Assembly (NCBI GenBank): GCA_034336665.1
Contig: CM067592.1
Span: 36,273,889 to 36,337,888, forward strand
Reading direction: 5' to 3'
From: Luscinia megarhynchos
Lineage: Eukaryota; Chordata; Aves; Passeriformes; Turdidae
Length of the DNA stretch: 64,000 nt
Positions 58,375-64,000 of the stretch are shown one piece after another (the stretch's first letter is position 1; each line of letters starts with the position of its first letter). Made by a program: the position numbers and the translations under genes. The notes under the pieces were generated by a model. It did no database searches. It was not told where the DNA came from and saw nothing but the letters and a program-made list of their open reading frames with translations.

Positions 58375-58681
58375 TTCCTTCCTTCCTTCCTTCCTTCCTT
58401 CCTTCCTTCCTTCCTTCCTTCCTTCCTTCCTTCCTTCCTTCCTTCCTTCCTTCCTTCCTTCCTTCCTTCCTTCCTTCCTTCCTTCCTTCCTTCCTTCCTT
58501 CCTTCCTTCCTTCCTTCCTTCCTTCCTTCCTTCCTTCCTTCCTTCCTTCCTTCCTTCCTTCCTTCCTTCCTTCCTTCCTTCCTCCCTCCCTCCCTCCCTC
58601 CCTCCCTCCCTCCCTCCCTCCCTTCCTCCCTTCCTCCCTTCCTCCCTTCCTCCCTCCCTCCCTCCCTCCCTCCCTTCCTTC
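58375..58681 (+). repeat. (CTTC)n-(CTCC)n compound pyrimidine microsatellite, ~305 bp
   Basis: About 51 copies of CTTC (58375-58580) pass into about 10 copies of CTCC (58581-58620), then CTTCCTCC alternation to about 58650, then CTCC again, ending ccttcctt at 58681. It is uninterrupted pyrimidine on the transcript strand. The minus strand of the CTCC part reads (GGGA)n, a strong G-quadruplex pattern. It lies about 1.0 kb after the TrkB stop codon, so it is probably inside the 3' UTR. Open frames across it (FLPS and EGRK repeats) are artefacts. Confidence 0.97.
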
Positions 58682-59398
58682 AATCCTTTTTTTTTAACCG
58701 TGCAAGCAAAAACTGTGCATGGTCTTTGTCGATTAATGCCCTTTGTGCAGAAACAATCACTCATCTTGTAGTACACCCTAGTAGGCATAGCAAACTCATA
58801 ATGATATAACCTATATTTCATTAGAAGGGGCTAATGGAGGACATTAGCCATGTTAAAATGCCTTTAAAATGTTATAGATACTATAGGCTGATATAACATG
58901 AATAATCTAAAGCACGGAGATCACTGGTTATGTTTGAGACATAGCAGGGGATAAAGATCTCTAGATAAAACAAATTACTCTGTGGTTATGGCTTGCTATT
59001 CAGAGTGCAAAGATTCTGACCTCAGCGTCATTTTTGTATTGGTACTATTGCTGTCATAACCAACATACACACTTTATTAAATAATTTATTTTTGGTTGGA
59101 TTGGCATTGTATGTGTATAACATTTGCATGGCCACTGTGTTGATGATCGCTGCATGGGTATACATGTTGTTTTTCAAACTAGAAGTTGACAATTTGAAAT
59201 TTAGAGCTAGGATTATTTTTAATATGAATTCTTACAAATGAAAACCTACCTTACCTATTCCTCAAGACTTCTGCCTCCCTCTGTGAGGGGGCGTTATTGC
59301 AAAAAAGTGATCTTTCTTTCCATTTTCTCTTTTTATTATTTCTTAATGATATGAGCCAGATCAAAATAGTCCATCTTCGTGTTGGGGATATTTTATTT

Positions 59399-59404
59399 AA
59401 TAAA
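59399..59404 (+). promoter_or_regulatory. NTRK2: Candidate poly(A) signal AATAAA
   Basis: The first AATAAA I found after the NTRK2 stop, about 2.0 kb downstream of it. Usage is not known. Confidence 0.3.
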
Positions 59405-59611
59405 TTAAGCATTTTATTTTTGTAAGTGTTCCCATAGCACATTTAATATATAATTTGCTCGCATGTATTATTTATTGAGGCACTTTAAGTTTTTCCTTCA
59501 GAAGCTTTTAGAGCTAGCTTATAAAAATTCTGAACATTTTCAGAAAAAACCGTTCACTGGACACTGATGAAGTTTTACCCTTCTCAATGTCATTGAAAAG
59601 GCAGCATTACA

Positions 59612-59663
59612 AATAAACATGACAGTGTAACTACAAAGCCATACTCAGTATTTCTTTAATAAA
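59612..59663 (+). promoter_or_regulatory. NTRK2: Paired candidate poly(A) signals AATAAA (59612 and 59658)
   Basis: Two canonical hexamers 46 bp apart, at 59612-59617 and 59658-59663, followed by a T-rich stretch (agttttttcttaac). This is a plausible cleavage region about 2.3 kb after the stop. Confidence 0.35.
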
Positions 59664-60168
59664 CTAGAAGTTTTTTCTTAACTGCTACTGAACTGGAAAC
59701 GCATAAAAAGCCAGAGGAAGATTCCTACAAAATGGGCCTTAAGATTTTATCTAGACTGTCTTGGAAGTTCTCACAGAAAATTAGAAAAAGACTGAGCAGC
59801 CAGTGAAACCCATTCTCTTGAGAATATGAATGCTATATTTGAAAATAATTTGAAACTGATCTTCAAAATAACAGTGGTGAAAAAGAAAGATATCAGAGTC
59901 CTCTTACTGTGCAGTGGGAAGAGGGTGCAGTTGGTGGAGGGGGCTGCTAAGTTTCTACTTGCATATTCTTAGTTTTTGCTGAGGTGAAGAAAAAGGTGTC
60001 TGAGATGATGCTTTTACTGTAAAAGAAGCTCCAGCCCAAAAAGCAAGCAGGTATGTTTTCCAAGCACTGAAAGAATGTATACCAAAAAATAACCACAAGA
60101 CCCTGAAAATGTACTTAGTGGCATCATCTTTTTGATTTACTAGTGAGACTTTTAGAGTCATTTCAGAG

Positions 60169-60174
60169 AATAAA
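60169..60174 (+). promoter_or_regulatory. NTRK2: Candidate poly(A) signal AATAAA
   Basis: A canonical hexamer followed by GT/T-bearing sequence (tgcgttgtgc, agtttgttaaattt). It is about 2.8 kb after the stop and upstream of the AT microsatellite. Confidence 0.35.
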
Positions 60175-60544
60175 TAGTATTAAAATGCGTTGTGCAATAA
60201 CATAGCAGTTTGTTAAATTTCTAAAGGACCAAATGTTCTACAGAGCCACCACCATGGATAACCTTGACCTATATCGTTAATGTTCTTGATAGTGCATAAA
60301 ATGTATAATCACAGTAGAAAAGCTGTAAACTGTAGCTATACATAGTTTGCATTTGTTCATGAAAAGGCGGTTAAGTGTAGCAGAGTGAGCAGAGAAGAGG
60401 AAGAAATATGTTCAAATCACAATGAAGAGTGAGTATATGTGCATACCCATCATGCTTGCACTGTCAGGTAAATCATGTACACTGAGAAAGTATGACAATC
60501 AGGCTCATTTTAAAAGTCTTTCTGGACTGTGCTATGAACTGACC

Positions 60545-60546
<2 letters not shown>

Positions 60547-60613
<67 letters not shown>
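60547..60613. repeat. (AT)33 dinucleotide microsatellite
   Basis: Sixty-seven bases of perfect AT alternation, followed by imperfect TA/CA runs (gatatatatatacacacacaca, 60635-60658). Perfect AT of this length tends to form cruciforms and to be length-variable. Confidence 0.97.
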
Positions 60614-60617
<4 letters not shown>

Positions 60618-61388
60618 GTGTTTGCATATGGCAGATATATATATATACACACACACATAGCATATACATGTATGCCTATGTCTGTTGTATTTTACTTATA
60701 TATGTGCAGACATGCATGCACATTATGTATGGGCTGTGTGTATATGTATAAACTTACATACACTTATGTTATTACAAATTATGATTCGAGTGCTATAAAT
60801 AAATAGACAACGTCTGCTGAGTAACCAAATTCTTTTTCTTTTGATATTTCTTTTTCTATATTTGTAAGATTCAACTTTCTAACTGGTGTGTAGCAGACGC
60901 AGTGCTAGAATGCCAGAGATTTAACAATGAGCACTTTTCTTCCCCAGATGATTGCATAAAAACATTTCTTCCCATTCCCATCTCACTTGTTGATTTCTCA
61001 CAATGAAATTAACAGATAAGCTTCCAAGCTCAGAAAACAGAGTTTGTTTTACTGGGTTTGTGCTACTGTTGTTTTATTGTTCTAGCATAACAGTGCCGCA
61101 CCATTAGCATTTTATATTTGCCTGCAGTAACGAAATAATTCCAAGAATGAGCTGGACTATTCACACTGCAACATGACGTGGAGAACAACAAGAACGCTGG
61201 CATTCAGGAGTAATAATAGTAGCATTGGTCGCACTCTGTCCTTCACTCTCAATAGATCTGCAGAACTTGGAACTGGCCGCGGAGAAAGACACTTGTACAG
61301 CAACAGCATCCCGTGATGCCTGATGGAGTGTACACTTTTAAAAGGACTGCATTATTTTGACCTGTAAAACAACATATCTATATATTGT

Positions 61389-61545
61389 CTACAGGTTAAT
61401 AAGTATTTTTTTATCTTTTTCTTTTTTTTTATCCTCGCTCTTTTCTATCACTTTCTTTCCTTCTTTTGCTTTTCCTGTCCTTCCTCCTTTCCTTCTCTTA
61501 CATTTCTTTCTTTCCCTCTCTTTCTGTCTCTATCTGTACCCTCTC
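61389..61545 (+). repeat. Imperfect pyrimidine-rich stretch
   Basis: A T/C-rich degenerate run (ttttatctttttctttttttt through tctttctgtctctatctg) with a few purines. It looks like a decayed microsatellite or an ordinary pyrimidine-rich segment. Confidence 0.6.
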
Positions 61546-64000
61546 CACCATTATAAGAGATTGTGGTTAAGACAGACTTCTACAAAACACTTTAGAAGAA
61601 ATTAAATAACCCAAATGACTAAGGTATAATGCATGTATTAGTCCACAAGTCCATATTTGGGTTGTTGCAGCCTGTAACTGAATTTCAAATACTGCTATAA
61701 AATGTGGGGGAGGGGAGTGGTGAGGGACTGGAGAGGAAGTTGGGATTTCTAACGAGAGATGGAGGTTTTGATAGCACAGGAAGTTGTATTTTCTTGTTGT
61801 GAGGACTGGAATAAACCACTGCTGCTTTGAATAAGAGGTCCTTTAGAGCCTTAGTTAAAACACCTTTATTTGGGCAGGGTGGGGGGGATATATTGCTCAT
61901 TACAAATATGAAGCAAAAAAAGAAAGAAGTCTACATGTTGCAGGGAAAACACTGTGAAATTCACAATAGCAACCAAGTGACTATTTTGCCATCTTTTAAA
62001 CATATGTCTCAGGAGAAGAATTGGGAAATGATGGATGTGTTATTTTTCCGTCTATGCATTCTGCACAAGGTCTGTGAAGATTTTTTGTTTGCTTGTAGAA
62101 GGTTCTGAGTGATGACTGGCTGATGTTTTATAAGCACTGAATATTTGAGCAAGGATTATGGAAGCTGCTAGTAAGTGAGGCCGTCAATTGGAATACATGA
62201 GGAAACTGAATAAATCAAATCTATCCAGAGGCCTAATTCTTGCAGCTTATATGTATCTTTCTTAACTTAAAGAAAAGCACCTAAGAATGTTTTATAAACA
62301 AATAATTTAATTCAAATTTTATGTTTAATTGAATCACCAATAGAGAGAGAGAATCAATCAATTATGAAATATTTGTCCCAGCCCTTCTCTCCACCTATAC
62401 TTCATGTATATATATTTCTAGATATCACTCTGTTTGTCACATTAGGTAAAGAGGAAGATATCTACATACAAATATAAATCTCTATATTGTCACCAAATTG
62501 TGACCTGGTGTGTAGAGCTATCTTTCTCCTTTCTTTTTTCCTTTTTTTTAAAAAAAAATTATTTAATGTGATGTCTCCGTGGAAATACTTAGTGGTTCTT
62601 GTTTTGCAGTTTGTTGCAAGTAGTCATTGCTTTAAAACTTTCATTGCATCTTGGCTGATTTCAAAGTGATGCCTAGGTATCAGTGTTAAAAGTTTTGTTT
62701 GTGAATCATGTGACCAGCTTCTCTCAACATGACATGGAAAGTCTCTTGTATTACAGTGTATTTAATAAAAATGATGTCTTACAATAAACAATGTCATCCA
62801 AAAGAAAGATAAAATGATTACTTTAAAACACTAAAAATATCATAAAGTGTTGCGTCTTGTTTTCTGTTTTTTGAATGCCTTTGTTTACCTCTATTCTTTT
62901 CAGGATGAACTTATGGAAAAGTTTGGCATGCTTAGAAGCATGGCAAGTTTGCAGTCTAAAACTGTGAAGTAAAAACAGGTCACTGAACACATAGCTCATG
63001 TAAGAGTTAACCAAAATTAATAGGACAGAAGAATTGCCAATCTGATGGCAGATTCATTTTTTGAGTCTTTGTCATCCAAAGGGAATAAACTTGAATTCTT
63101 GTTCATTTGGGCAGCATGCAGCAAACACCTGCTTATCTTCTAGTAGAAGCAGGCCTTCAGGTATTTTCTGGCACTTTCCTTCAAGTGTCCCTCAAACTAT
63201 AGCCCTGTTAAAAATGTAGTTTTTTCTTTTTAACTGATATCAATCTACTATGAACATATCGTGGACAAATACAGCATTAAATCCAAGTCCTTAATTAAGA
63301 TTCAGAACATAGATATTCAAAGGAAGGTTCAGCAACTGTATTAGTGATCCCCCCACAATTTTTTGATCTCAACCAAGCCCACCAAGGTAAGAGTAAAACA
63401 ATACGAGAGCCACTTATAAATGTATGTGCTTCCTTCTGCCAAGAGACCTCTTCAAGATTAGATGAGCTGGCTATAAGCATTCAAAAGATCAAAGGAAAAT
63501 AATCCACTGAGAAGAAGCATCAGGATGAAATCTGTCCAAAATTTAAAATACCATTAAAACACACTACAAAAATTTGTTGACCGTTCATGACAGTGGCTTA
63601 GAAATGCCTTACCTGCTTTCAGGGTAAAATTCTGATGCCTTCTGGATTTGATGGGTTTTTGCTATCCCAAAACACCTCTCTGGTTGTGATGAAGCCTGTT
63701 TTGCAGCAGTGAGAGCTTTAGAAACCCCCAGCATTTAGCATTGCTTTGCACATCAGCATGGGTTCAACAACCTGCACATACTTCCCCGCATTCCCTTTCC
63801 CCAGGATTTTTAAGGTTAGGGACATGTAGCTGCAGGAGAAAGGCCATTACCACTCCTCATGGTGGCTTTGCACCAAAGACACAAAGCCAGCATGGAGTGC
63901 CTCAGCAGTACACTCAGAATTTTTGCATCATTGCAGCAGGCAGGCAGGTACCTCTCCTGTGCAGCCCAGCCCACCCATGACTCCAGTTTAAGTTACCTCT

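Larger units (their letters stand above)
57356..60174 (+). other. NTRK2: NTRK2 3' untranslated region (minimum extent inferred)
   Basis: Sequence directly after the stop codon with no further coding exon. It includes a long pyrimidine microsatellite at 58375-58681 and AT-rich, ATTTA-containing stretches after 58.8 kb. The first AATAAA hexamers after the stop that I found are at 59399, 59612, 59658 and 60169, so the 3' UTR is at least about 2 kb if any is used. TrkB kinase mRNAs are known for long 3' UTRs, so the end may be later. The true end cannot be set from sequence alone. Confidence 0.6.
60175..64000 (+). other. Distal 3' UTR or intergenic DNA downstream of NTRK2
   Basis: No further coding exon or RNA gene is recognisable. 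More AATAAA hexamers occur at 60798, 61810, 62209, 62764, 62783 and 63084, so distal polyadenylation of NTRK2 up to about 63 kb is possible. Contents are the (AT)n tract, a T/C-rich stretch at about 61.39-61.54 kb, and ordinary AT-rich sequence. By known vertebrate gene order AGTPBP1 would be expected further on, but I see none of it here. Confidence 0.6.

Noticed and set aside
58330..58821. FLPS- and EGRK-repeat open frames
   Set aside because: Artefacts of the CTTC/CTCC microsatellite.

Overview
This window is vertebrate, almost certainly avian, genomic DNA carrying the 3' end of one gene on the + strand: NTRK2, the TrkB neurotrophin receptor (BDNF/NT-4 receptor tyrosine kinase). Five coding exons at 10923-11053, 16776-16948, 20082-20316, 56208-56366 and 57170-57355 encode the whole intracellular kinase domain and C-terminal tail. 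All have GT-AG borders and compatible phases. They join into 294 residues (the first codon is split with an exon upstream of the window) with every kinase hallmark: the glycine loop, VAVK lysine, HRD, DFG, YxxxYY activation loop and the YLDILG PLC-gamma docking tail. Counting back from the stop, key residues fall on the human TrkB numbers (K572, Y702/706/707, Y817 of 822), so there are no indels. Residue choices fit TrkB, not TrkC or TrkA.

The bird assignment rests on two 3'-terminal CR1 LINE fragments, a solo LTR of a family I recognise from avian genomes, the compact sparse repeat content, and bird-like residues in the last exon. From general knowledge NTRK2 is Z-linked in chicken; nothing here proves linkage.

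Layout: 1-10922 is intron, with a ~750 bp GATA/GATATA satellite at 4844-5597. The first two kinase introns (11054-16775 and 16949-20081) are mostly unique sequence. The third intron (20317-56207, 35.9 kb) holds a 217 bp (CTCTT)n tract, two CR1 pieces, the minus-strand solo LTR, a very dense CpG cluster at 29142-29193, a second GC-rich patch at about 40.1-40.5 kb and a perfect 14-bp hairpin at 35081-35114. A short intron (56367-57169) separates the last two exons. From 57356 onward is 3' UTR and then probably intergenic DNA, with several AATAAA signals, a ~305 bp pure pyrimidine (CTTC)n/(CTCC)n tract and an (AT)33 tract.

I see no second protein-coding gene, RNA gene, CRISPR or bacterial-type system, and no convincing undescribed system. 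The best leads are the CpG cluster, two acceptor-like sites that could join kinase exon C to truncating ends, the tandem GT donor of kinase exon D, and the long polypyrimidine tracts carried by the transcript.
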